From assembly GCF_025698545.1 (NCBI RefSeq), contig NC_068569.1, positions 3,906,001 to 3,970,000 of the forward strand: a stretch of DNA of 64,000 nt, in the 5' to 3' direction. A program made the position numbers and the translations under genes. Position 1 is the stretch's first letter. Each line of letters begins with the position of its first letter. This document shows, piece after piece, positions 36,501 to 47,335 of this stretch. Under the pieces are notes generated by a model, which ran no database searches, was not told the origin of the DNA, and was given only the letters and a program-made list of their open reading frames with translations. Source of the stretch: Gossypium raimondii. Taxonomy: Eukaryota; Streptophyta; Magnoliopsida; Malvales; Malvaceae.

Positions 36501-36679
36501 TTCACATCAGCAAAAGCGTATGAAAGATGAGTGAACAAGGCAGAATTTATGTCTTGTATGGGAAATTCACCACTGGCATACCAGTACCCAGCTTTAACCA
36601 AAGTTTGTGCTCCACACAAGTGGAATTGAGAAGAAGGGAATAAGATGAAAAGAAAGAAGAAGATAATTTTGGATGCCAT
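33567..36679 (-). CDS. Chitinase-related receptor-like kinase (dead GH18 ectodomain + TM + Ser/Thr kinase), 7 exons
   Basis: Exons: 35563-36679, 35214-35342, 34910-35085, 34592-34802, 34251-34488, 34009-34159, 33567-33875; 776 aa. Layout: signal peptide (about 1-24), GH18 domain (25 to about 370), membrane span [19 protein letters not shown] followed by RRRK, then a kinase. Kinase motifs are intact: [16 protein letters not shown] (catalytic Lys), [25 protein letters not shown] and [11 protein letters not shown], resembling the cysteine-rich/S-domain receptor kinase class. In the ectodomain the catalytic motif is [10 protein letters not shown] (residues 143-152): the third Asp is Phe149 and the catalytic Glu is Val151, so it cannot be a chitinase. 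The architecture equals tobacco CHRK1, whose ectodomain also lacks catalytic residues. Probably a plasma-membrane receptor that binds a glycan or protein ligand; the ligand is unknown. Confidence 0.93.
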
Positions 36680-37134
36680 GGAAACTTAAAAGGCAAGATC
36701 TCCTACAAAGCTAAAACTGATCTTCAAAGTCAATATACCATCATGTGTCAACGGTGACTATTACATTAAAGAGGCTTCCCGATTTGTAAACTGGCAAATA
36801 CAATATGTACTACAATTACCCTTCGCTTGAAAATTGAAAACCACGCTCCAAAGTCCATTCCAAACCCCATTTTCTAAACGTTACAACGGTATTAACCGGC
36901 CCGTCAATGGTTCCTGCAATGAAAGAGGAAGCCACCGCAGCTTCTTCTACATTCTACATCGACAAGACTTTGGGTTTTTGTGGGTGGCTGTCATAGGACC
37001 TAACTCAATCAATTCTATATTGAATTAAGAGAGCAAGGGAGTTCTTTGACATTTGATGATGGACACTTGTACAAAAGAAGTAGAAAAGATGTTTTGACAG
37101 CTACCGTTTAGCTAAAATATAATAAAATGTTGAG
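36680..37134. other. 5' region of the receptor kinase
   Basis: Contains the promoter of the minus-strand receptor kinase. A 64-residue plus-strand frame at 36834 has no supporting similarity or splice context. Ends at the foldback element; AATGTTGAG at 37126-37134 is its target-site copy. Confidence 0.45.
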
Positions 37135-38561
37135 GGGTTTTTTACAAAAATATTATAAAAAAATAAAAATTTATCAAAATATAATCTTTTTTTTATTTAC
37201 TAAAATATTATAATTTTTTTTATTTATCAAAATATACCAAAAAAACAGAAAAAAAAAATTGACACAGCCTGATCAGGCCAATGCCATTGGCGGCACCAAT
37301 GTGCCAAAGGACTAAAATGTGACCACTTGTAGTTTCAAGGATCTGACATGCAAATTTACCATTTTAAATTTTGAAAGTGAATGGCTGCTGTTGTGCGCAC
37401 TAAAAGTGAAATGTGGCTAATTGCCTTCTAAGCCCTCCTTATTTATTATTTATTTTTTATTCCCTTCAACTCATTTTTTTATTTAATAAACAAGCCCTTA
37501 ACCTATTTTTGTAGTTAAATAAGCTCTTAATCTATGATTTTTACTCATAAAAGCCATTTATTTTATTATTAAAGTAAATATATTTTACCTAAAGTAAAGC
37601 TATTTAAAAAGTATAAACTAATTAGCATTTTATGTATTATTTTCGTAATTTGATGAGAATAGTTTATTTAAAAATTTACTAAATTTGATGAGAATAGTTT
37701 ATAATAGTTTATTTTTCAATAAGGCATACACGGTATTTCTATTAATTTAAAATATAGTTATTAAATGAGAATAGTTTATTAAATTAAAATAGAGTTATAT
37801 TAATTTAAAATATAGTTATTAAATGAGAATAGTTTATTAAATTAAAATAATAACGAATATTTTATTAAATTAAAATAGAGTTATTACTTAATTAGAATTC
37901 TAAGTATCTTAATTATCACTTAATTATAAGTAATAATAAAACGATCACCTATAAATGTAACCCAAATAGAAAAATAAAGTATAATTATAAAATATTCTCA
38001 TCAAATTTAGTAAATTTTTAAATAAACTATTTTCATCAAATTACAAAAATAATACATAAAATGCGAATTAGTTTATACTTTTTAAATAGCTTTACTTTAG
38101 GTAAAATATATTTACTTTAATAATAAAATAAATGGCTTTTATGAGTAAAAATCATAGATTAAGAGCTTATTTAACTACAAAAATAGGTTAAGGGATTGTT
38201 TATTAAATAAAAAAGTGAGTTGAAGGGAATAAAAAGTAAATAATAAATAAGGAGGGCTTAGAAGGCAATTAGTCACATTTCACTTTTAGTGCCCACAACA
38301 GCGGCCATTCACTTTCAAAATTTAAAATGGTAAATTTACATGTCAGATCCTTGAAACTATAAGTGGTCACATTTTAGTCCTTTGGCACATTGGTGCCGCC
38401 AATGGCATTGGCCTCATCAGGCTGTGTCAATTTTTTTTTGTTTTTTTCTGTTTTTTTTGTATATTTTGGTAAATAAATTTTTTTATAATATTTTAGTAAA
38501 TAAAAAAAAGATTATATTTTGATAAATTTTTATTTTTTTATAATATTTTTGTAAAAAACCC
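37135..38561. mobile_element. Foldback transposon, 1.43 kb, Mutator-like (9-bp TSD, long terminal inverted repeats)
   Basis: The left end starts GGGTTTTTTACAAAAATATT and the right end is its complement, finishing TTTTGTAAAAAACCC at 38561. The arms are about 560 bp each (37135 to about 37700 and about 37990 to 38561). In the best stretch, CCAATGCCATTGGCGGCACC to TTTACC, only about three of 90 bases differ. The centre is an AT-rich loop with internal direct repeats of the 'gagaatagtttatt' type. Direct flanks AATGTTGAG (37126-37134) and AATGTTGGG (38562-38570) differ at one position and form a 9-bp target duplication, the length typical of Mutator-like elements. There is no transposase or captured gene, so it is non-autonomous. 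Confidence 0.85.
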
Positions 38562-38570
38562 AATGTTGGG

Positions 38571-39168
38571 AGTTTTCATGGATTTTCCGCCATGATATAA
38601 AATTAAAAGTTAAAAGGTTGTGGAGCAGTGAAGCAAGCAAGCTTAGCAGCAGCAGCCTACTATACAGAGAAACAAAAGTAATTACAATCTCGTATTCTAG
38701 ACGTATATTACGTCAGTTTTATCTGCATGACACAATAGTTATCGCATAACGACATTTTAGTGTGAATTTTTATTTCTTTTACTTCCGAGAAAAACAATCC
38801 ACCTACCAAATTTGTGATACATTTTACTTATTATATAAAATTTCTTGAAAGAAACAATCACTAAACTTTAAAAATTAATTTTCATTAATCATAAAATAAA
38901 CCTAAAAAATACTTTGATTTCAACAAATTAAAATTATTTTCTGAAAGAAAAAAAAATCATGAAATCGAAAAAGTGCCGTGCCTATTATGCCAGAGTTTTC
39001 ACAAACTGAACAAAAAATCGGACGGCCAGTAATGATTGAAATTGGACGGCCACAAGGGCTCCTTACATTACTTATTTATTAGATAACAAAGGGTTGACTT
39101 TCTTTGTAGTCAGCCTATCAACTATTGCCAGTAAATTATAACCGGGAAAGAGGAGTACCATAAAACAA
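38571..39168. other. Promoter region of the metallophosphoesterase gene
   Basis: Between the foldback element and the next start codon. AT-rich to about 38990, then less so. No TATA box stands out. No coding sequence is supported. Confidence 0.45.
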
Positions 39169-42100
39169 ATGCTTAGCGCGTTTCTCCACGCGCCTACTCT
39201 AAGTTTTCTTTGCTCTTCATCTTCTTCCCCTCAACCTCAGCCAAAGCCCCGCCCTTGTCTCTCTTCCATGGCTTCCTCTTCCCTGGTTCGAATCGCTGTT
39301 GTTGGTGACGTCGTAAGTTGTCGGTTTTCCTCTTCTTTATTGAATCATATGTATCATATTGAAATTTCCTTTCCGTTTATATTTTTTTTAACTTGGGCTT
39401 TTTTTTGAAGCACGATGATTGGGACCTTGAAGAAGATGCAAACGCCCTTCAATTTCTTAAGGTAAAGATTAAATTTCGTTAAAAAAAAACCTTCGGATTT
39501 TTAGATAAGTAAAAAAAAAGCGCTAAGGGTTCTGCTTTAATGTGAAAAATAAAAATAAACATAAGAGGAATTCAATAATATAATTTGCTTATCGATTTGG
39601 GTGCTTTTAATTAACTCGGCACTCTAGCTTTGGGAATTTTATTCTCAAATTCCCTGATTACATGTGTTCAATGAAACTGTACAAGTTGCCAGACTACATT
39701 TTCACAGATCCCATTGATAGATTTCAAGTTCCCGTTAAATTAAAGATTTGTCTTCTTAGTGGCTTTTTTTTGGCTTTATATGAACTCTTCTGATGTTTAA
39801 AAGTGTCATATGGATCTCAAAAACCTATCTGATAAGACACTTCGTGGAAATGCAGCCGGATTTGGTGCTCTTCACAGGCAGGTTCCTCTTTCCTCTTTAT
39901 CCAACCAATGTGTGCTATGATTATTCACTTTTGGAGTCTTCCCTCTAATATTTTTCCAGATCCAATAGGTGAGTCATGTTGAAAAGAAACATGTATTGTA
40001 AGTTGTAACCATGTTGTGGCTAGACTCTGGCTTCATTTCACACTCTCGGATATGTCTGAGACACTCTAGAGTTGTTCATTCATTTAAAAGAAATTAGATA
40101 ACTGTAGCTTATGTGCCTAAATCATGCAGCCAATGTCTAGCTCTAGCGCTACCTGAACAACCTGTTACATCCGTCAAGCTTGCTTCTCCCCTTTTTTCCT
40201 TGTTCACATGCTTTTGCTTCATTCAGGTGATTTTGGTAATGAAAATCTCGAACTAGTTCAAGATGTCGCTGCTCTCAACTTTCCCAAAGCAGTTATTTTG
40301 GGGAATCATGATTCTTGGAGCACTCAACAGTTTTCTTCTAAGTGAGTTACTTATGCCCGATGGATTGACTAATATGCCTGTTGGGTGTGTTTGGATTTTG
40401 ATGTGGTGGTTCTTGTTCATGTCTTAAGTTGCTAGCTATGCATTAGACAATCTAATGATTTCTAATTCAGCACATCTTTTCTTGTTTAGGAAGAAGGATC
40501 GAGTTCAACTTCAGCTAGAATGGTGAGCTTTGCTGACCTATAAAAAGGAATTTTGAGAATGCATGCTTCTGTAATTTTCGCTGTTCCTTTTATTCTTCCA
40601 TGTTAGATGGTAACTGTGAAAATTTGAGGCTTGGATTAGTCCAGTACATTTGTTTCAAATATCAATATAATCTCTTGGCTATAATGATGTTCTGTTGCCA
40701 AAAGTTAAAAATGAGAACATATGGATAAGGACTTTGGCTACTGACACAGTTTATTGTATGTGTCATCATATGGTCCTTTTGCATATTATAATCATTTGTA
40801 AGTTGTAGCGTTTGAAGGGCATCAGTTGATAATAATGTTCCTTTCACATTATAGTCTTGGACAGGAACATGTAGGTTACAAACGTCTGGACTTTCCTTTA
40901 CTAAAGCTCAGTATTGTTGGTGGACGGCCATTTTCGTGCGGTGGTCAACAAATATTTCGGAAAAGGCTTCTGTCTGCAAGGTAGTATTGCATAGTGGCAG
41001 CTGTTTGTTAATTTACTACCTGTTTTGTTGACTTTTCATACTTTTCTCGTGTTGTATGTTTGGTTACTTTTACTCTTTCCCCACAATGACTCACTTTTCT
41101 GCAAGGTTGTATTTCACCCTTTGTCTACTATTTCCTTTCTTAGATAAATCTTGTTTGGCTTGTCTGTTAACTCTGCAAAACACTTGAATCGACTTTATTA
41201 GATTTAAACTATTCTGTAATCTAACAATCTAATAAGTTAAGCTGGCTGTGCTAATGGGATTGTTAATTGTGGAATTTGGCTCTCGTCTTACAATCTTTAT
41301 GCATGTTGCAATTTACCAAATTGGAGTGCCATTTAGGTATGGAATCCAAGATATGGAAGGAAGTGCCAAGAGAATCTATGAAGCTGCGCTTGGGACCCCA
41401 GAAGATCATCTAGTTATACTTCTTGCACATAATGGACCCACAGGTGTATGGACTTGCCAATTCAATCATTATTTAAGACCAATTGGGTTTTCCTATAAAA
41501 GCATTAGGCGTTACTTTTTGCAGGTCTTGGCAGTGAATTGAATGACATTTGTGGAAAAGACTGGGTGTTTGGTGGTGGTGATCATGGTGATCCAGGTAAT
41601 TTATCAGAGTTAGGCTCCTTTCAATACAGTGTTTTACCTGCCCTTCAAAATAATTTAATTATCTCACTCTGTTTTGTGCTTGAAAAGATCGGTGGAATAA
41701 TATGAAGCTGAAGACCAGATGTAGGAGTGTCAAAACTAATAAATCAAATGTCCTTCCTCATGCAACTATGTTTGTCTATGTTTGAAATAGATTAATGGCC
41801 TTATTTTGTCAAAGCTAACAAAAATATCTTTTGGTACAGATCTAGCACAAGCCATCTCCAACTTGAAAGAGACTACTAACGTCTCCATTCCACTTGTTGT
41901 GTTTGGTCACATGCATAAGGAATTGGCACATGGGAATGGTCTTCGTAAAATGATTGTAGTCGGGACTCACAACATCATATACCTGAATGGAGCCATAGTT
42001 CCCAGGGTTAAGAGATCCACAAATGAGACCTCCCTGCAAGCATCCAATTCTGATGGCACCTACCGAGCCTTCACTTTAGTTGAGATATTGAATGGACAAG

Positions 42101-42201
42101 TGAATAAAATCTCCGAAAGTTGGGTGTCTGTTGTTGGAAATGAGACAACATTAGAGGAGGAGCACATACTATTCAAATCGAACGGACAGTCTTCTCGCTG
42201 A
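39169..42201 (+). CDS. Calcineurin-like metallophosphoesterase, probably plastid-targeted, 9 exons
   Basis: Exons: 39169-39312, 39411-39461, 39856-39877, 40227-40341, 40490-40522, 40855-40980, 41337-41443, 41524-41595, 41840-42201; 343 aa. Metallophosphoesterase motifs in order: AVVGDVHDDW (GDxH), VLFTGDFG (GDxx), ILGNHDSW (GNHD), ILLAHNGPTG and FGHMHKEL (GHxH), which together hold the two metal ions. The first about 40 residues are rich in Ser, Pro and Arg (LSFLCSSSSSPQPQPKPRP), like a transit peptide, and a second Met (MASSSLVRIAVVG) starts right at the fold. A plastid location is therefore inferred. The family occurs in cyanobacteria and plants; its substrate is not known to me. Exon 3 is a 22-nt microexon whose downstream intron begins GC instead of GT. 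Confidence 0.9.
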
Positions 42202-45101
42202 TTGGTGTTGAGTTTGACTTCTTACACTCTTTAGAGACCAGCAACAGAATTAATCTGCTAAAATCTAAATAATAGTCTTGAATCTTGCTTACTGGTCATC
42301 CGTATGTAGCAGGAATATGACTTATCTTCACTGGTAAACATTTGTTAATGTGATATGGAGAGTTCTGGTTTATATGTTTGGAAATGATAAAAAAAAACTG
42401 CTAGCTTTCAGCTTGTAGTTTTCTTAACAACCTGAAACAGGGTCCAGGGCGCTCATCCAATCTCTGACCGATAGGATTGTAAATAAAAACAGAGCATTTG
42501 ATAAACGGTTTATGAACAGCTTGGCTCGATTTTTTTGCTGTTCAACTGGCTGGTTTAACTTTGCAGGGGACTAGATATCATTTTGCTTATGCTCCCTCAA
42601 AACAATCCTATTCTTTGGCAAGAGTGTGGTGAAAGGAAAGACAGGTGGCAACGGCTGACCAATTAATTTATGATTTGATGTGCTCACAGTTTCATCTTGA
42701 TTCAGTACTCCGTAACCATTTCTATAACGTTGATATATTCCATCTTCTCATAAAATATAGTCATACATAGACCTGATTCCTGAAGGATAATATTATCCTA
42801 TTTTATGTTCAAATACATTGAATTGAAAAAGTAGCAGTAATAAGACTGTTACCATAACCTACTAGTTAATGATGGCCAAGGTAGAGAAATGGATTAAAAT
42901 AATCAATTATATTTGGCAATGAAAAAGGGATTTGTGCACATGAAAGTGATGATCCATTACCTAGATTTCTTCAATCATGATTATAGGCTTATAGCATATA
43001 TTGTAAAATATTGGACTCTTTCTTTTGTTAAACACTTTTTAAACAGGTCACTTTTCCTTTCCCTTTTCTTTTTCTTTTATTCTATTGCATATACTTAACA
43101 TATTTTCAGACTAAGCTTTATTCTCTTTCTTTAGTCATACTATTATAGCACCTTTAACTTAAGACCTGCCACTTTCTCTTTCTTTTTCATATTTATCTGT
43201 GCACCAACTTATCTTATATTCTATGTCCTTTTTGACTCACTCTCTTCCTTTCCTTTGGACCGAAGCTAGATCCAGTTTTCTGTTATCATGACATTTTTGT
43301 TATTTTCATTATTTCGTAATTATGTTTTAGAATGTATTATATTAATATAAGATCGTCTAGATTCAAATTTCAATTTTAATGTCAATTAATACTTTAAATT
43401 AATTATCACTGACATATTTATATATAATAATTTATTTGTACTTTTAGTAAGAGTAATCTTGGCTTCTGCATGGAACTGTAGCCTCTCTTCTTCTTTTTTT
43501 ATAATCATTTGAGTGTTAATTAAGGTAGTAATGAATAATTAGATTCAGTTTTAGTAATTGCCGAAGTATAATTATGGGGGGATCTCTCCAAAACCGTTCA
43601 TTTTCACTAGCTGTGGATATTGATAACATGGCAGAGACATCCTAGGAGGACCACTACCTGTCCCTTGGTAATGCCATCATCCATTCTTTTTTGAAAGCCG
43701 AAAGACAGACAGGCAAAGGCCAATCAATTAATTTTAGTTTCTCCCAATGTCACTCCATAATCCCCATGTTCACAATTTCACTTCCAACATTCATCATAAT
43801 TAATTAATTCTACGTTATCTGAACTTCAATAATTGAGGATACACCTATCTCTATTTAGTTATTAAAACCACTCAAAACCCCCACTTGTTTCTTAGACAAT
43901 CACTAAATTTACTACAATTCTATATTTTCTCTCTTTTCCTTTTTCATATAAAAATCCATTCTCCAGTGGAGACCCAAATTTTAAGTAAAAAGTTGAAATG
44001 AAAAAGAGTAGTAAATTTTGGAGATGACCAAACAGTAAAAAAGGTTGTTGGTAAAAATGGTCAAAGTTGGAAGACGCTTGTTACAAAAACATGGGCTGAA
44101 ACTGAACTCAACAAAGCAACGAAAGGAAAAAGAAATGTCGGATTCTGACAAATTTTTTTATTCATTTTTTTCTGAAATCTTCTCTCCTTCCTAAAGATCC
44201 CCACCTGCCTTTGACCGAACCTCAGCCGTCCAAATTTACAAATTTCATTTTCTCTTTAATATCTGTTCCGTCCAACTCTAGAGCACTAGTTTTAAGAACA
44301 ACCCATTGTTTTGGATAAAGGGAACATTCAACTTTACAATTTAAATGTCAAAAACACCCTTCATTTTTTTAGCATGAATTTGTTATCAGATATTTATAGG
44401 TGTTAATTTATTATTATAGAATTTTGTTTACATTTTTTAATCACAACATTTTTTTATATTTTGTATCCAAATCATTTTTTTGGGATAATTGTTCAAATAA
44501 AGACAGCACTAATCTTTAATTTCATTCAAAATTAAGATCAAAATACTTAATTAGTAAAGGGTAAGGTGGTAAAATTCCAAAACTAGGTATTGTCAATCAG
44601 AAAATGAAAGAAGGAAAAGAGTCCAGATCATGTTGAAGACATCCATGGCTTCTAAGTAGAGTACTTGGAAAAAAAAAGCTTATTAGCTAGCAATAGTATA
44701 GCTATATTTCTAGGCTTATGTTCCTCTCCAGCAACACTTCCAGCTCAGACCCGCTTAGATCGGATCCAATTATCCTTTGATTCTTCCCCTTTATTTGGAT
44801 TTTGGCATTTCATCATCCTCAGTGTAACCAAGTAATAAAACAAACAAAAACCCTCCAAAAAGGAAAAACCAAATAAACCACCAATTCACCTATCACCAAT
44901 CACCAAAACCCAACGGAAATTCAAAGACAAAACTCTCAAGGAAACTCAACGGAAACAATACCCTTTCGAACCAAACACCATAAAACAAATTCTCGCCTGC
45001 CTGCCTGCCTGCCTGTATGTTCATTGTATGTATTGTCCAGTTTCGTATCTGAAGAAAAGGGAAAGAAACTGTGCCTTTCGTTCTCTTCCGTTGTCTTGTT
45101 A
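42202..45101. other. Intergenic region upstream of ABHD17-like gene
   Basis: 2.9 kb without a supported gene. It starts with the metallophosphoesterase 3' UTR and ends with the pyrimidine-rich leader of the ABHD17-like gene. Within it are only short, low-complexity frames. A (CTGC)n run occurs near 44996-45014. Confidence 0.5.
44996..45014. repeat. Tetranucleotide (CTGC)n microsatellite in the 5' leader
   Basis: Five near-perfect units of GCCT/CTGC about 90 bases upstream of the ABHD17-like start codon, so probably transcribed in its 5' UTR. Likely to vary in length. Confidence 0.75.
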
Positions 45102-46948
45102 ATGGGGAACGTAACGTCAAGCGTGGCCGCAAAGTTTGCGTTTTTCCCACCAGATCCACCAACGTACGAAGTTTGCAAGGATTCAGATGGGAGGCTGGTT
45201 TTGCCTGGGATCAGAGATGATTTGAACATGGATGTTCATTTGCTCGATACCAAAGGCGGCAATAAAATCGTAGCCAACTATTGGAAACACCCTATTGCCA
45301 AGTTAACCCTCTTGTATTCCCATGGCAATGCCGCTGACTTAGGCCAAATGCATGAACTCTTCATTGAGCTCAGAGCCCACCTCCGCGTCAATATTATGAG
45401 GTACCTTCCTTTATCTTTTTATTCGTTTCTCATCTTTTGCTTGGATTTTGATTATGTTCAACTCTTCTTCTCTCTTTTTTTTTTCTTTTTTTGCCTTTCG
45501 AGTTTAATGTATTTTGAGTTCGGTAGTTCTGTTTTTGTTTATATGTTTTGTACTATTTTGTTTTCAGCATAAAATTTGTCAGAAGGCTTATGATAATTGC
45601 TGTTGAAGCAACATGCTTTTGTCTTATGGAATTCTTTTTTAATTTGTTTTTCTTTTTGTCTTTGCATATTTGAGAACCACCAATCTTGTTTGTCAACTTT
45701 AAATTATTATTATTATTATTAAAACCAATTTCAGCCCATCATTGTTTTGCTTGCTTCAATTACAGGTCGGCCGGCTATCACTTTTCCTCCCTTAAAATAT
45801 AAATAATTTGTAATTTTAAGTAATGTTTGAACACAAAGCTTTTCATGAAAATGGCTTCAATTCTGTTTGTTTGCGTTTCACACCCATGTGTTTGACCATA
45901 TTCCAATTATCTTATGAATTGTATGGGGAAAGTAGCTAAAATGGTTTTTTAAAGGCAAAACCTGTTAGATATTATTTATTTATTTTCCTTTTCATTTTGC
46001 AGTTATGATTATTCAGGATATGGAGGATCATCCGGTAAGGTAAATAGGTCTTTGGGTTTGTGTTTATTCGTCTTTTCTTTTTCCATGTCTTTCTCTTTCC
46101 TTTGAGGGTCAACAACACCACAACATTGTGGATTAGTTTTTTACTTGTATGTCTAAATTTATGTCTGATAAGCTGCTTCCTTTTTTTTCCCTGAAATTGC
46201 GACAGCCAACAGAGCTGAACACATACTATGACATAGAGGCAGTGTACAATTGTTTGAAGAAGGAATATGGGGTTACGCAGGAAGATTTGATAATATATGG
46301 CCAATCGGTTGGAAGTGGACCCACCCTACATTTGGCTTCTCGTTTACAGAGACCAAGAGGAGTTGTTCTTCACAGTGCCATACTTTCGGGCATTAGGGTC
46401 CTTTATCCTGTCAAGATGACATTTTGGTTTGATATCTTCAAAGTAAGTTCCATTTTCACCTTCCTCTGAAACTCTAAATCTCTTCCTTTCTGCTGCAATC
46501 CTTAAAAATCATTTGGTCCGAATATTTGCAGAACATAGACAAAATACGACGAGTCAATTGTCCGGTTCTAGTTATACATGTAAGCATCCTTTCCATTGCA
46601 TCATTGTTCTGGTTACTTTGCTTAGTTACTCTTCTTTAATTTTAGTTATACAAATGTTTGCAGGGCACGGACGATGAGGTTGTCGACTGGTACCATGGGA
46701 AACGATTGTGGGAGCTTTCGAAGGAAAAGTACGAGCCTTTATGGGTAAAAGGTGGCGGCCATTGCAACCTGGAAACTTATCCCGAGTACATTAAACATCT
46801 ACGTAAGTTCATAAACACCGTGGAGAAGATTTCCATTACGAAACTAGAGAAAGAGCTCGATTCTAAACCTAGTTTTACAGAAGAAGAAACTAAACACAAT
46901 AAATGCTTGAGACTTAAGAAGAAGGTAGCTGGTTCCAAAAAGGAGTGA
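45102..46948 (+). CDS. ABHD17-like alpha/beta hydrolase (probable protein depalmitoylase), 5 exons
   Basis: Exons: 45102-45400, 46003-46039, 46206-46442, 46532-46579, 46664-46948; 301 aa. Serine-hydrolase triad: Ser in GQSVGSG (exon 3), Asp in the GTDDEVVD segment (start of exon 5) and His in GGGHCNLE (exon 5). [14 protein letters not shown] and [13 protein letters not shown] match the ABHD17 family, whose animal members remove palmitate from Ras and PSD-95. Animal ABHD17 is membrane-anchored by an N-terminal cysteine cluster; here the protein begins MGNVTSS, with Gly2 and Ser6, a candidate N-myristoylation signal. The basic C-terminus ([15 protein letters not shown]) could also bind membranes. 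Its 3' three quarters were duplicated 8 kb downstream. The plant substrate is unknown. Confidence 0.92.
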
Positions 46949-47335
46949 GGCCTTGGAACAGGTAGATAATATTATTATTCATTTGTCTCCTAGAATTCAT
47001 TCACCGAGGGACTGGCAGCCATGGTTCCTTGAGCTTTGATGTTGATCGATTTCTATGAGACATTGTGAGCTGATAGGAACCATAGATATATGTAGTCTCT
47101 TTGATTTTGAACCATTTATGGTCTGATAGAAAAATATCACTGAGAACGTATGGTTCTTGATCTAGGGTTTCGTGTATAATTTTACAAAGTGAAATATAAA
47201 TGCTCCTCGAAATTTCCCTGGTCCAAGGTCCAAACCTCCATTGAAGAGGGCCCAATATGTGCATAAATTATTGTATTCTATTTCTACCAATTCTTCAAAA
47301 TCGGGGCCGACCCATTATTTCAATCTTTGTAACAA
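45527..47335 (+). repeat. Source copy of the ABHD17 segmental duplication
   Basis: From intron 1 of the ABHD17-like gene (GTTCTGTTTTTGTTT at 45526) through its stop codon and 3' flank (CCGACCCATTATTTC near 47307). The same order of sequence reappears at 53436-55690 on the same strand with about 85-90% similarity by eye in the aligned blocks. Confidence 0.85.

Noticed and set aside
36834-37028. 64-residue plus-strand frame upstream of the receptor kinase
   Set aside because: No similarity, no splice partners, in the promoter of a minus-strand gene.
37135-38561. Pack-MULE (element that captured a gene fragment)
   Set aside because: No coding similarity was found in the arms or loop; both are AT-rich non-coding DNA.
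44893-45229. Two minus-strand frames of 89 and 97 residues
   Set aside because: Shadows opposite the ABHD17 leader and first exon.
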